NCBI GenBank assembly: GCA_028706405.1
Contig: JAQWBM010000001.1
Span: 1-64,000, forward strand
DNA: 64,000 nt
DNA from: Eubacteriales bacterium
Lineage (GTDB): Bacteria > Bacillota > Clostridia > Peptostreptococcales > Anaerovoracaceae
Direction: 5' to 3'
Positions 8,657-18,329 of this stretch are shown one piece after another; the first letter of the stretch is position 1; each line of letters opens with the position of its first letter. Made by a program: the position numbers and the translations under genes. Below the pieces are notes generated by a model. The model saw only the letters and a program-made list of their open reading frames with translations. It made no database searches and was not told the origin of the DNA.

Positions 8657-9394
8657 TTACTTATTGTTTCTAACCATTCTCTCGTAGGCACTATCTGTCC
8701 ATTTGATCAGGTTTTCCCGATGCATTATTCCGGCAATAAAAAGGACAACCGCAGTGATTCCAAGAATAATCAGACCAATATAACTTTCATCATAAAACAT
8801 CTTACCCATCATAATGCTGCCAATCATTGCAGGAGTTCTTCCGACCATTGAAATCATGAGAAATGATGTGATTCTGATTTCCGAAACACCGGCGGCATAA
8901 ACAAATATATCTTTCGGGATACCCGGAATTAAGAATATGACGAATAATACAATGTACGATTTTTTAGTGTTTATGGTATGAACAAATTTAGAAAATTTTT
9001 CTTCTCCAAATATTATATATAAAGCTTCTCTGCCAAGCAATCTGGCCAAATAAAAAGTTATTATGGTTCCAAGTGCAACGCCTATCATAGATAACAAAAA
9101 ACCTATCCAAAATCCATATGCATATCCTGCGGCGAATTGCAAAGCTTGCCCGGGTAAAATCGATACGACAATCTGAAATATCTGGAGTCCGATATAAATA
9201 AAAACACTCGCGGTTTTATACTTATCCAGCAGCAGATTTATTTCTTCTAAACTACTAAATTGATCAATAAGTTCAGGCTTGTTAAAATAAACATAAAGCG
9301 GTAATGCAATTACGATTGTAAATAATAATAGTAGTTTAGCGAATGAAAAAACGATTATTATTCTTTTTTTTCTTTTTTTATTTAATAATTTCAT
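8657..9394 (-). CDS. TVP38/TMEM64 (DedA-like) membrane protein
   Basis: This is a polytopic inner-membrane protein of 245 residues with a basic N-terminal tail, five to six hydrophobic segments and the SNARE-associated/VTT core (LPGQALQFAAGYAYGFWIG, a G-rich GVALGTIITFYLARLLGR, and FLIPGIPKDIFVYAAG). Members are thought to act in lipid scrambling or membrane homeostasis; the substrate here is unknown. The ATG has AGGA nine bases upstream. The preceding gap (9395-9456) contains a 7-bp inverted repeat, CTGACGT/ACGTCAG (9403-9449). Confidence 0.88.
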   Translation of the reverse strand: MKLLNKKRKKRIIIVFSFAKLLLLFTIVIALPLYVYFNKPELIDQFSSLEEINLLLDKYKTASVFIYIGLQIFQIVVSILPGQALQFAAGYAYGFWIGFLLSMIGVALGTIITFYLARLLGREALYIIFGEEKFSKFVHTINTKKSYIVLFVIFLIPGIPKDIFVYAAGVSEIRITSFLMISMVGRTPAMIGSIMMGKMFYDESYIGLIILGITAVVLFIAGIMHRENLIKWTDSAYERMVRNNK

Positions 9395-9456
9395 AAATCG
9401 TCCTGACGTGTTGCAGAATATACTTTTTATCGGACAGAAAATACGTCAGCTACTTT

Positions 9457-10755
9457 TTACCCCTCAATATTAACTAAATTTTTGCCGTATAGTGACTGAA
9501 GCGCTTTGATCACTCCAAATTTTGAGTGTTCATAAGTTAATCCGCCCTGAAAATAAACGATATAGGGAGGCCGTATCGGAGCATCTGCGCTCAACTCAAT
9601 TGAAGAGCCTTGAATAAAGGCGCCCGCTGCCATAATAACAGAATCTTCGTATCCCGGCATTTCCCAAGGAATCGGTTTTACGTGTGAATCTACCGGAGCT
9701 GCGGCTTGAATCCCTTCGCAAAATGCAATTACAGCGTCAGGATTTCCAAGCTTGACTGATTCTATAATATCGCTCCTTTTTTCTTCCGGTTTTGGGCATA
9801 CTTCAAATCCAAGATTTTGAAATACCTTTGCGCATAAAATAGCTCCCTTTATTGCTCCGTTTACTGTTTTAGGGGCAATAAACAATCCTTGAAGCATGGT
9901 TCTGGTCTGTCCAAAGGTTAATCCGCATTCGCCGCCTATCCCGGGAGAAGTCATTCTGTAAGAAATATTTTCGATCAGGTCTGCTCGTCCTACAATATAT
10001 CCGCCGGCAAGAGCCAGGCCGCCGCCTGGATTTTTGATCAATGATCCGGCTGCAACATCTGCACCAACTTCTGTAGGTTCCCTGGTTTCAAGGAATTCCC
10101 CGTAGCAATTGTCAACCATGCATATTATGTCAGAACGAATGGATTTAACAAATGCTGCCCATTCCTGAATTTCTTCTATCGTAATCGCTTTTCGCCAGCT
10201 ATATCCTGTTGCTCTTTGCACGCATACCATCCTGGTCTTTGAAGAAATAGCAGTCCTTAAGGCTTCTAAATCAATGCTTCCGTCATTCTTGAGCCCTATC
10301 TGTTTATATTGTATACCAAATTCTTTGAGTGAACCCTTGCCTTCACCACGGATCCCAATGACTTCTTCAAGGGTATCGTAAGGATTCCCTGTACAATAGA
10401 TCAATTCGTCACCAGGTCTTAGTATACCCGTTAATGTAAGGGTCAACGCATGAGTTCCATTCACGATTATCGGACGTACCAACGCTGAATCAGTCCTGAA
10501 TATATCTGCATAGACTCTTTCGAGTGCTTCACGGCCTGTGTCATTATATCCATAGCCGGTATTCCAGCCAAAATGCATATCAGAGATTTTGTTCTTTTGA
10601 AAAGCGTCAAGTACCTTATACTGATTGTATGCCATGATATCATCCAATCCCCAAAAAATATCCTCGACTTCTTTTTCTGCAACCGCAATTATGTGCAATA
10701 TCTGTTCAGGTATTCCAAATCCTTTATTCAATAATTCAAATGTATTTTTCTGCAT
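9457..10755 (-). CDS. YnbB-type PLP-dependent protein (aluminium resistance / methionine gamma-lyase family)
   Basis: This cytoplasmic fold-type I PLP enzyme of 432 residues is recognised as the family labelled aluminium resistance protein in Firmicutes: HFGWNTGYGYNDTGRE, VNGTHALTLTLTG and the putative Schiff-base lysine in GSLIKNPGGGLALAGGYIVG. The substrate is not established; annotations as a methionine gamma-lyase or cystathionine lyase are by fold. It lies downstream of miaA, its usual neighbourhood, here separated from it by a recombinase gene. The ribosome site GGGAG sits inside a small hairpin. Confidence 0.9.
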   Translation of the reverse strand: MQKNTFELLNKGFGIPEQILHIIAVAEKEVEDIFWGLDDIMAYNQYKVLDAFQKNKISDMHFGWNTGYGYNDTGREALERVYADIFRTDSALVRPIIVNGTHALTLTLTGILRPGDELIYCTGNPYDTLEEVIGIRGEGKGSLKEFGIQYKQIGLKNDGSIDLEALRTAISSKTRMVCVQRATGYSWRKAITIEEIQEWAAFVKSIRSDIICMVDNCYGEFLETREPTEVGADVAAGSLIKNPGGGLALAGGYIVGRADLIENISYRMTSPGIGGECGLTFGQTRTMLQGLFIAPKTVNGAIKGAILCAKVFQNLGFEVCPKPEEKRSDIIESVKLGNPDAVIAFCEGIQAAAPVDSHVKPIPWEMPGYEDSVIMAAGAFIQGSSIELSADAPIRPPYIVYFQGGLTYEHSKFGVIKALQSLYGKNLVNIEG

Positions 10756-10758
10756 TTA

Positions 10759-10775
10759 TTAACTCCCTGAGTTAA
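10759..10775 (-). promoter_or_regulatory. Hairpin enclosing the ribosome binding site of the YnbB-type gene
   Basis: TTAACTC (10759-10765) and GAGTTAA (10769-10775) form a perfect 7-bp stem with a 3-base loop that covers the GGGAG Shine-Dalgarno sequence, ending three bases before the ATG. It could reduce or regulate initiation. Confidence 0.5.
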
Positions 10776-10839
10776 ATTTATTAGACATAGTATTAATATG
10801 GTAAACTAATTCCAGATAATCAAGTAATATAGAAAATTC

Positions 10840-11967
10840 CTATTTATCAAACTCATCTTCCCATTCAAAATTCTTTATGAGATCTTTTTTGACGTTCTTC
10901 TTATGAGCCGCATATAACTGAGTTGTTGTGATATTCTCATGGTCCAATAAAGCCTGGACATCAAAGATAGAATTGCCGCGCCCAATGAGTGATGTGGCTG
11001 CAGTAGCTCTTAACTTGTGAGGGCTGTATCCTTCATCTCTGGAGGTGGCCAGTCCTATGGATGTATATTTCTTAACCAGCTCTCTAATTTGCCGTTCAGT
11101 CATTCTTTTATCTTGAAGGGAGAGGAATAATGCGTCTTTATGTTCCGGCAGCAGATTTTCATCAGAAGTTCGTTCCTCATTTATATAATCTGACACACAC
11201 TTTTCTGCAGACTTATTCAAAGGCATTAGAGATTCTTTTCCTCGTTTGCGGTAAATTTTGAATTCTCCCCTGCCGAAATTGAAAGAGGATATATTGAGTT
11301 GTTGTAATTCTGATAATCTCAAACCGTATGTAAGAAACAGGATTAGGATGGCTTTGTCCCTCTTTTTTGTTTTTTCCCAGAATTCTCTTTCTTTCTTTGT
11401 TAAATTTGTCCCTGTGGATACAGCATCAAGCATTCTCATCACTTCATCATCCTGGAGCGCTTTGATTTCACGTTCTCCGGGCTTTGGAAGCTTTATCGGG
11501 TCAAAACCGTCAGTTATGTTATTGCTGATCATCTCATCTCTGTAAAGATATTTAAACAAGCTGGAAATCGATGATTTTTTACGTGATAATGACTTTTTAT
11601 CATTTTCATATATATAAACTGCTTTTTCCTTTTCCACCTTATATCTTCTGCAATAATCGATAAAGATATTAACATCAACCGCTTTGATTTTTTTGAAATC
11701 ATCAAGTTTTATATCCCTGGTGTTTTCCGCCTCAGTCATATCCGTTTCATGGATAAGATAGTTGCAGAAAAAACGAATGTCCTGTAGATAAGCTAATCTG
11801 GTCATGGGAAGGATGTTTCCCTTCAAGAAGACAAAAAAACCATTCAAAAAACGAGGCAGTTCATCTTGGATTTCCAGGCATTTTTCAATTATTTCATTTT
11901 CTTTCAGAATGATATTATCTGGTTTATCACTCTTATTATGGATCCTTATTTCCTTCTTGGCTGCCAT
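10840..11967 (-). CDS. Tyrosine recombinase (integrase/XerS-like)
   Basis: This DNA strand-exchange enzyme of 375 residues has an N-terminal SAM-like core-binding domain (about 35-160, with AYLQDIRFFCNYL) and a catalytic domain (about 165-365). All six catalytic positions are visible: R217 (YGLRLSE), K244 (KRGKES), H317 and R320 (SPHKLRATAA), H343 (LDHENITTTQ) and nucleophile Y352. It begins three bases after the miaA stop, so it is translated with miaA and is not flanked by phage genes. That favours a resident chromosome-dimer or site-specific resolvase over a mobile integrase, but no dif-like site was identified. The long N-terminus is closer in size to XerS than to XerC or XerD. Confidence 0.9.
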   Translation of the reverse strand: MAAKKEIRIHNKSDKPDNIILKENEIIEKCLEIQDELPRFLNGFFVFLKGNILPMTRLAYLQDIRFFCNYLIHETDMTEAENTRDIKLDDFKKIKAVDVNIFIDYCRRYKVEKEKAVYIYENDKKSLSRKKSSISSLFKYLYRDEMISNNITDGFDPIKLPKPGEREIKALQDDEVMRMLDAVSTGTNLTKKEREFWEKTKKRDKAILILFLTYGLRLSELQQLNISSFNFGRGEFKIYRKRGKESLMPLNKSAEKCVSDYINEERTSDENLLPEHKDALFLSLQDKRMTERQIRELVKKYTSIGLATSRDEGYSPHKLRATAATSLIGRGNSIFDVQALLDHENITTTQLYAAHKKNVKKDLIKNFEWEDEFDK

Positions 11968-11970
11968 TTT

Positions 11971-12933
11971 TTACTCCTGATTATCAACTGCGGCTTTCAC
12001 AGCATCCACTTTATCTATAACAGAGGATATAGCTTTCTCGTCAGTTTTAAAATCTGATAGATTGAACCAAGCCATATCAGTATATCTTCTGAACCAGGTC
12101 AATTGCCGTTTTGCGTAATGCCTGGTATTTCGCTTGATAAGCCTTACGGCTTCATTCAGATCATATTCCCCGCGAAGGTAAGGGAGTATTTCTTTGTATC
12201 CTATCCCCTGCATGGACATGTTTTTTTCTGATAAGCCCCTCGACTGCAATTCAATTACCTCGTCAACCAATCCTGCACTTATCATCTGATCGACTCTCAT
12301 GTCAATTCTTTGATAAAGCTCATCTCGATTCCTGGTTAGTCCTATCATAACGCAATCATAATCCTTTGCGGTAACAAAAGATTCTTCAAATCTCCTGACA
12401 CCTCCTCCGGTCAATTCCAATAATTCTATAGCTCGGATTACTTTCTTTAGATTGTTTGGGTGTATTCTCTCCGCTGCCTCTTTGTCCAATGAGAGAAGTT
12501 TATTATGAAGATGCTCTGCACCGTAAGTCCTCGCTTCCTTTTCAAGCCTTTCCCGAAATTCAGCCTGCTTAGGCATTATAGAAAAATCCATGTCATAAAT
12601 TAATGAATTCAAATATAGCCCTGTGCCTCCGGAAATTATCGGTATTTTTCCGATATTAAATACTTTATTTATGCAATTCTTCGCCAAATCCTGATATGCT
12701 GCTGCTGAAAATTCTTCTTCCGGTTCAAGTATATCAATCAGATGATGTGTTGTCAGTGCCAATTCCTTTTTCGTTGGCTTTGCACTGCCAATATCCATAT
12801 ACTTATATATCTGCATTGAATCCGCCGATATGATTTCTCCTCGAAAGGCTTTGGCGGCTTCGATGGCATATTTTGTTTTTCCCACTGCTGTAGGTCCGGT
12901 TATTATTATAATTGATCTGTTATTTCCCTGCAT
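11971..12933 (-). CDS. miaA: tRNA dimethylallyltransferase
   Basis: This enzyme transfers the dimethylallyl group to N6 of A37 in tRNAs reading UNN codons. The 320 residues show the P-loop GPTAVGKTK (about 13-21), DSMQIYKYMDIGSAKP, TGLYLNSLIY, and the C-terminal NTRHYAKRQLTWFRR that grips the tRNA. It lies directly downstream of mutL (16 bases), a conserved mutS-mutL-miaA arrangement. Its isoprenoid donor comes from the pathway encoded nearby by dxs and ispA. Confidence 0.97.
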   Translation of the reverse strand: MQGNNRSIIIITGPTAVGKTKYAIEAAKAFRGEIISADSMQIYKYMDIGSAKPTKKELALTTHHLIDILEPEEEFSAAAYQDLAKNCINKVFNIGKIPIISGGTGLYLNSLIYDMDFSIMPKQAEFRERLEKEARTYGAEHLHNKLLSLDKEAAERIHPNNLKKVIRAIELLELTGGGVRRFEESFVTAKDYDCVMIGLTRNRDELYQRIDMRVDQMISAGLVDEVIELQSRGLSEKNMSMQGIGYKEILPYLRGEYDLNEAVRLIKRNTRHYAKRQLTWFRRYTDMAWFNLSDFKTDEKAISSVIDKVDAVKAAVDNQE

Positions 12934-12949
12934 ACATTTTCCTTAAAGC

Positions 12950-14827
12950 TTAAACTCGTTTAAACATCTTTTCTATTTCATATTGACTTAATCGTATAAA
13001 TGTGGGCCGTCCGTGGGGGCAGGAATAAGGATTTTTAGTTTTTGAAAGATCGGCAATCAGCCTTTCAATCTCTTGTTTATCCAGAACATCATGCGCCTTT
13101 ACGGATTTTTTACAGGCACTGGTAATAATCTTGTTTATCTTATTTTGATTTTCGAGGACTTCCTTTTCTTGCACATTATCCAAAAGATATTCAATAAAAT
13201 CCTTTGCCTCGTTAAAATCCATAAATACCGGAATAGATTTAACTATAAGCGCCGTCGGACCGAACTCTTCAACCGTAAAACCGAAATTCCCCAAGAAATC
13301 CAACATGTTCTCGGCGGCACTCTTTGTGAAATGAGTCACGTTGATAATGAGCGGCATCATAATTATCTGCTGCAGCTTTTCTTCATTGTGATACTGTTCA
13401 AGCAGTTGTTCATAAAAAATTCTCTCATGTGCCGCATGCTGATCTATAAGATAAAGATAATTGTCATCAAAAGCTGTGATATATGTTCCGAAAACTGATC
13501 CTGTAAGAGTTAAATCCAGTAAATCTAATTCTTTGATTGCAGTCGTTTCCTGAGTACTTTCTGTAACGGCAGTTTTTTTATGCCCTTTATCCTCTGGTTC
13601 ATAGGATTCCTCCGTCTCGTTAAATTGTTCGACCTCATTACGTTTTTGATACAATAATTTTTTTATGTCAATCTGCTCTTCGGCGGCGTCTATATTTTTG
13701 TTTTTTGGAATGATATCTTTTAATGTAACCGCACTTTTATCATTATTCTCAGTAAAATTTTTATCTTTATTCCCGGAATTATCGAATTTAAATAAATTAT
13801 TTGCATGTATCTCTGGGATTGCTTCCTCAGTTTTCAATGCCTTTCTGATCACCGTTGTGATAAAATCCTTGACTGACCCCTCTTCTTCAAATCGAACTTC
13901 TTTTTTATTTGGATGGATATTAACATCCAGTTTTTCCGGTGTAACATTTAGAAAAAGAAATACAACAGGATATCTTCCGGAAAAAAGCTTTTCCGTATAT
14001 GCATCTGCTACGGCATTTTCCATCACTTTACTGCTTATGTAACGGCCGTTGACAAAGAAAATCTGGTTTTTTCTATTAGTCTTGGTATAGCTCGGCGGTG
14101 ATACAAAAACCTCCAAAAACATTTGTTCGTTCGATTCCTTCAGGTGGATAAGCTTTTCTCCTATTTCTTTACTGTAAATGGTCAGTATACTGGAAAAGAT
14201 GTCTCCTTTACCCGGTGTTGAAAAAAGGATATTTCCGTTATTGATAAGTCTGATTTTTATTTGAGGATAAGCGAGAGTGATTTTGGATATGAAATCGATT
14301 ATTAATGCGCTTTCCGCAGCATCTGTTTTCATAAACTTCAGCCTTGCCGGAGTGTTATAGAAGACATCTTCTACAATTATCGTTGTACCCTCAGGGCAGC
14401 CTATTTCTTCTTTTGCAATAAATTCCCCGCCTTCTATCTGAATGCAGGTTCCTGTTTTTTCATCAGAGGTTTTAGTAATAAGCTCCACCTTGGAAACCGC
14501 AGCAATGCTGGCAAGCGCTTCTCCTCGAAAACCAAGACTTTGTATATGGTCCAAATCTGATGCATCCTTGAGTTTACTGGTTGCGTGACGTTTGAATGCC
14601 AGCCCGACATCATCTTTACGAATACCGCTTCCGTCATCTGTTACTCGAATGTACGTTTTTCCGCCGTTTTTGATTTCTACTATTATAGACTTAGCTCCCG
14701 CATCGATTGAGTTTTCCAGCAGCTCCTTAACTATGGATAATGGTCTGTTGACAACCTCTCCTGCAGCGATTTTGTTGGCTACGTTCCTTGACAACTCTAT
14801 GATTCTATTGTTTGAAAGCAGTTCCAT
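12950..14827 (-). CDS. mutL: DNA mismatch repair protein MutL
   Basis: MutL couples mismatch recognition by MutS to strand incision. The 625 residues have the GHKL ATPase (ELLENSIDAGAKS, DDGSGI, TSKLKDASDL, GFRGEALASIAAV in the first 110), a transducer domain to about 330, a variable linker, and a C-terminal endonuclease domain with DQHAAHERIFYE starting at D462. The DQHA(X)2E motif and CPHGRPT near the end identify the nicking type of MutL found where MutH is absent. It sits 18 bases downstream of mutS. Confidence 0.97.
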   Translation of the reverse strand: MELLSNNRIIELSRNVANKIAAGEVVNRPLSIVKELLENSIDAGAKSIIVEIKNGGKTYIRVTDDGSGIRKDDVGLAFKRHATSKLKDASDLDHIQSLGFRGEALASIAAVSKVELITKTSDEKTGTCIQIEGGEFIAKEEIGCPEGTTIIVEDVFYNTPARLKFMKTDAAESALIIDFISKITLAYPQIKIRLINNGNILFSTPGKGDIFSSILTIYSKEIGEKLIHLKESNEQMFLEVFVSPPSYTKTNRKNQIFFVNGRYISSKVMENAVADAYTEKLFSGRYPVVFLFLNVTPEKLDVNIHPNKKEVRFEEEGSVKDFITTVIRKALKTEEAIPEIHANNLFKFDNSGNKDKNFTENNDKSAVTLKDIIPKNKNIDAAEEQIDIKKLLYQKRNEVEQFNETEESYEPEDKGHKKTAVTESTQETTAIKELDLLDLTLTGSVFGTYITAFDDNYLYLIDQHAAHERIFYEQLLEQYHNEEKLQQIIMMPLIINVTHFTKSAAENMLDFLGNFGFTVEEFGPTALIVKSIPVFMDFNEAKDFIEYLLDNVQEKEVLENQNKINKIITSACKKSVKAHDVLDKQEIERLIADLSKTKNPYSCPHGRPTFIRLSQYEIEKMFKRV

Positions 14828-14845
14828 GGTTACCCTCTTTGTTCC

Positions 14846-17470
14846 TCATTCCTTCGCCGCCTTTTTTAGTTCTTCCAAAATTTCAAACGCTTTGGACGGT
14901 GTGATATTCATAAGATCAAGCGATTTGAGTTTTTCAAGTACCGGGTTAGGCGCGAAGCTGAAAAAGGAGTTTTGTTCTGTTTCTGCTTTGAGGCCGGCTT
15001 CCTCTTCTCCTGTTCTTCCTGTATACTTGTTTAAATCAATAGACGCGCCGCTCTCTTCGAGTTCATTCAGCTTATTCTCCGCAGCATAAAGCAGTTGTTG
15101 CGGAACTCCGGCCAATCTGGCTACATGTATACCGTAGCTTCGGCTGGCACTGCCTTCAATAATTTTATGTAAAAATATAATGTTTCCATCCTTTTCCTGC
15201 ACATCTACATTAAGATTTTTCAAGCCTTTCATATGGTCTTCCAGGGCAGTCAGCTCGTGGTAATGTGTCGCAAACAAAGTTCTTATCCGCCCTTTGCTGC
15301 TGCACAGGTATTCCACTACTGCCCAGGCGATAGAAAGCCCGTCATAGGTGCTTGTCCCTCTCCCAATCTCATCCAGAATAATAAGGCTCCTGTCTGAGGC
15401 AGTATTAAGGATATAGGCAAGTTCACTCATCTCTACGAAAAACGTGCTTTGTCCCTGAGACAGATTGTCAGAAGCTCCGATTCTCGTATAAATCCTGTCA
15501 ACGATACCGATAACAGCCGAATCTGCAGGCACAAAGCAACCGGTTTGAGCCATTAACACTATTAATGCAGTTTGCCGCATATAAGTGGATTTACCGGACA
15601 TGTTTGGTCCGGTAAGAAGGAGTAAACTGCTGTTTTCCCTATCGATATATGTATCGTTGGAAACAAATATCCCGTATTTAATCGTATCTTCAATTACCGG
15701 ATGGCGTCCCTTTTCGATCATTATTATATCATCATTATTGACTTGAGGCTTCACATAGCCAAGTCTGCTGCTCACCTCCGCAAAGGAAGCAAGCACATCC
15801 AGAAAGGAAATAGCATATGAGGTTCTTTGTATTTTTCCAATATGATTCTTAATGGAATCTCTGATTTCTAAAAAAAGATCATACTCCATTTGGTTGATTT
15901 TCGTTTCAGCGTTGAGGACGACGGATTCCACTTCTTTCAGCTCTGGTGTTATAAAACGTTCACAATTTACAAGTGTCTGTTTTCTTATATAGTTTTCCGG
16001 AACCAGGTTGAAGTAGGATTTCGTTACTTCTATATAATATCCGAATACTTTATTAAAACCAACTTTAAGGGACTTGATGCCGGTACGCTCTTTTTCACTA
16101 ATTTCAAGCCCCGCTATCCAGTTTTGTCCATCCTGTATGGAATCCTTTATCTCATCCAATTCCTTAGAATAGCCGCTGCGTATCAATCCTCCATCCTTGA
16201 GCGTATATGGCGGATCGTCTACTATTGCACTGTCGATCATCTCATATACTTCGGAAAGAGAATCCATGTTATTTTCAATTTTTTCTAAAAGCGGATCTTT
16301 GCAGGCTGACAACTCACTTTTCAAATCTGGAAGTGAGAAGATAGAATTTCTCAAAGCAATCAAGTCTTTACCGTTTGCATTTCCGCATGCAATTCTTCCG
16401 GAAAGACGCTCAAGATCATAGATCTTTTTTAAATGCTCCTTTATATTATTGCGTAACAAGATATCTTCTGTAAGCAATTCAACTGAGTTTAATCTTTCCC
16501 TGATCTCCGGAAGCCGGTTCAGAGGTTCCCTAATCCATTGCTTTATTTTTCTGGATCCCATTGCCGTCTGAGTGCGATCTAAAACTCCCAGCAAAGAGCC
16601 CTGTATTTTTTTGTCAAACATAGTCTCAGTCAGTTCGAGGTTTCTAATAGTCGATTTATCCAGAGACATATGTTCATATGTGTCATATACTTTAAGAAAG
16701 GACAGATGCGATAAATTTTGCTTTTGCGTTTCAAAGAGATACGAAAGCAGTGCGCCAAGAGCCATTACAGTCAGATGCATTTCTTCAAGGCCAAGACCCT
16801 TAAGTGATTTAACTTTAAACTGCCGCATAATCGCATCAGCAGAAGCATTTTTATTATAGTATCTCGGTTCCAGCAGACTGAAATATGCGTTGTTATTATC
16901 TTTGATTTCATCCGGAAATCCGTCAAGCGTGACAGCCTCATTGGCGATTACTTCCTTTGCCCTTATTTTTTCGAGCTCGTTTAATAATCTTTCTATGTAT
17001 CTTTGCCCTTTTAGCTCCGTGGTACTGATCTCTCCTGTGGAAATATCACAGTAAGCAATACCTGCTCCCGTTTCATCAAGAAAGATAGATGCCAGATAAT
17101 TGTTTTCATTGTCATTGAGCATGGTTTGACTTATTACGGTTCCCGGAGTAATGATCTGCACCACTTCTCGTTTTACGATTCCCTTAGAAGTTGACGGGTC
17201 TTCTGTTTGTTCACAAATTGCTACCTTATATCCCTTTTCAATAAGCTTTGCAATATAAGTATCCGCAGCATGATAAGGCACTCCGCACATTGGAGCCCTT
17301 TCTTCCAGTCCGCAGCTTTTACCTGTCAGCGTTACTTCCATGGCTTTTGACGCTATAATGGCGTCATCAAAAAACATTTCATAAAAATCACCAAGACGGA
17401 AAAACAAAATACTGTCCTGGTAATTTTTTTTAATATCCATATACTGTTGCATCATCGGTGTTAGCTGCAT
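14846..17470 (-). CDS. mutS: DNA mismatch repair protein MutS
   Basis: This mismatch-binding ATPase has 874 residues. The N-terminal reading-clamp segment LGDFYEMFFDDA contains the Phe-X-Glu wedge; connector, lever and clamp domains follow. The ABC-type ATPase carries Walker A GPNMSGKST (about 621), the Q-loop region, the FFVEMSEL signature region and Walker B ILDEIGRGTST. The ATG at 17470 (MQLTPMMQQY) is preferred because GAGGAAAG precedes it and it matches the family N-terminus. The frame is open for 15 more codons upstream without a good ribosome site. Confidence 0.97.
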   Translation of the reverse strand: MQLTPMMQQYMDIKKNYQDSILFFRLGDFYEMFFDDAIIASKAMEVTLTGKSCGLEERAPMCGVPYHAADTYIAKLIEKGYKVAICEQTEDPSTSKGIVKREVVQIITPGTVISQTMLNDNENNYLASIFLDETGAGIAYCDISTGEISTTELKGQRYIERLLNELEKIRAKEVIANEAVTLDGFPDEIKDNNNAYFSLLEPRYYNKNASADAIMRQFKVKSLKGLGLEEMHLTVMALGALLSYLFETQKQNLSHLSFLKVYDTYEHMSLDKSTIRNLELTETMFDKKIQGSLLGVLDRTQTAMGSRKIKQWIREPLNRLPEIRERLNSVELLTEDILLRNNIKEHLKKIYDLERLSGRIACGNANGKDLIALRNSIFSLPDLKSELSACKDPLLEKIENNMDSLSEVYEMIDSAIVDDPPYTLKDGGLIRSGYSKELDEIKDSIQDGQNWIAGLEISEKERTGIKSLKVGFNKVFGYYIEVTKSYFNLVPENYIRKQTLVNCERFITPELKEVESVVLNAETKINQMEYDLFLEIRDSIKNHIGKIQRTSYAISFLDVLASFAEVSSRLGYVKPQVNNDDIIMIEKGRHPVIEDTIKYGIFVSNDTYIDRENSSLLLLTGPNMSGKSTYMRQTALIVLMAQTGCFVPADSAVIGIVDRIYTRIGASDNLSQGQSTFFVEMSELAYILNTASDRSLIILDEIGRGTSTYDGLSIAWAVVEYLCSSKGRIRTLFATHYHELTALEDHMKGLKNLNVDVQEKDGNIIFLHKIIEGSASRSYGIHVARLAGVPQQLLYAAENKLNELEESGASIDLNKYTGRTGEEEAGLKAETEQNSFFSFAPNPVLEKLKSLDLMNITPSKAFEILEELKKAAKE

Positions 17471-17522
17471 ACTTTCCTCAAATTCTAAATTCCTTCTAAA
17501 TGCCAAAAAAATCATAATTCCT

Positions 17523-18329
17523 TTAAACTAACTGTTCATGTGCTGCTTTCACTACAGCTTCAATCAAAGGCTTGAAGCCGGCGGAGCTATTCATTTTATT
17601 TAATAAAAGCAGATATTCGATATTTCCCTTTGCTCCTGTCATGGGTGAAAATTCGATCCCCTGTGGATAAAGGCCATTTGCCGCTCCGTATTGGATGACT
17701 TTTTCCAATACCTCCATATGAACAGCCTTGTCTCTGACGATACCTTTTTTCCCGACCTGTTCCCTGCCCGCTTCAAATTGAGGCTTGACCAGGCATACTA
17801 AATTACCTTCTTGTGAAAGCAAATCAACTGCTATGGGAAATACAAGCTTTAAAGAAATAAAGGAAACATCAATGCTTATAAAATCCGCCTTTTCGGTGAT
17901 TTTTGTCTTGTCAAGGTATCTGACATTGACTTTTTCCATATTGACGACTCTGGGGTCATTTCTGAGTCTCCAGTCCAGTTGTCCATAGCCCACATCGATT
18001 GCATAAACCTTGGCGGCTCCGTTTTTTAGCATGCAATCGGTGAAGCCGCCGGTGGATGCGCCTATATCAACAGCTACAAGACCATTTAAATCCAATTGAA
18101 AAGATTGGAGTGCTTTTTCCAGTTTTAAGCCTCCCCTTCCCACATATGGACAATCATTCTCTTTAACGAATAATTCCGCGTCCTCTTTGATCGCAGTGCC
18201 TGCTTTATCTACTCTTTGACCGTCAACATAAATGACCCCTGCCATGATTGCGCTTTTTGCTCTTTCCCGGGAGGGAAACAGACCTCGGTTGACAAGCAGT
18301 GTATCAAGCCTTTCCTTCAAGAAAGTCAC
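17523..18329 (-). CDS. TlyA-family rRNA 2'-O-methyltransferase with S4 domain
   Basis: This SAM-dependent RNA methyltransferase has an N-terminal S4 RNA-binding domain (about 5-65: RLDTLLVNRGLFPSRERAKSAI) and a Rossmann FtsJ-like domain with the SAM loop DIGASTGGFTDCML and the catalytic K/D region (FISIDVSFISL, LVKPQFEAG). Relatives methylate 16S and 23S rRNA cytidines and are often mislabelled haemolysins. The GTG at 18329 overlaps the dxs stop by 26 bases; a TTG three codons in (MKERLDTLLV) fits the family N-terminus as well. Confidence 0.9.
   Translation of the reverse strand: MTFLKERLDTLLVNRGLFPSRERAKSAIMAGVIYVDGQRVDKAGTAIKEDAELFVKENDCPYVGRGGLKLEKALQSFQLDLNGLVAVDIGASTGGFTDCMLKNGAAKVYAIDVGYGQLDWRLRNDPRVVNMEKVNVRYLDKTKITEKADFISIDVSFISLKLVFPIAVDLLSQEGNLVCLVKPQFEAGREQVGKKGIVRDKAVHMEVLEKVIQYGAANGLYPQGIEFSPMTGAKGNIEYLLLLNKMNSSAGFKPLIEAVVKAAHEQLV

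Noticed and set aside
13073..14042. Long plus-strand frames opposite mutL
   Set aside because: They mirror the mutL coding frame; no ribosome sites or family features.
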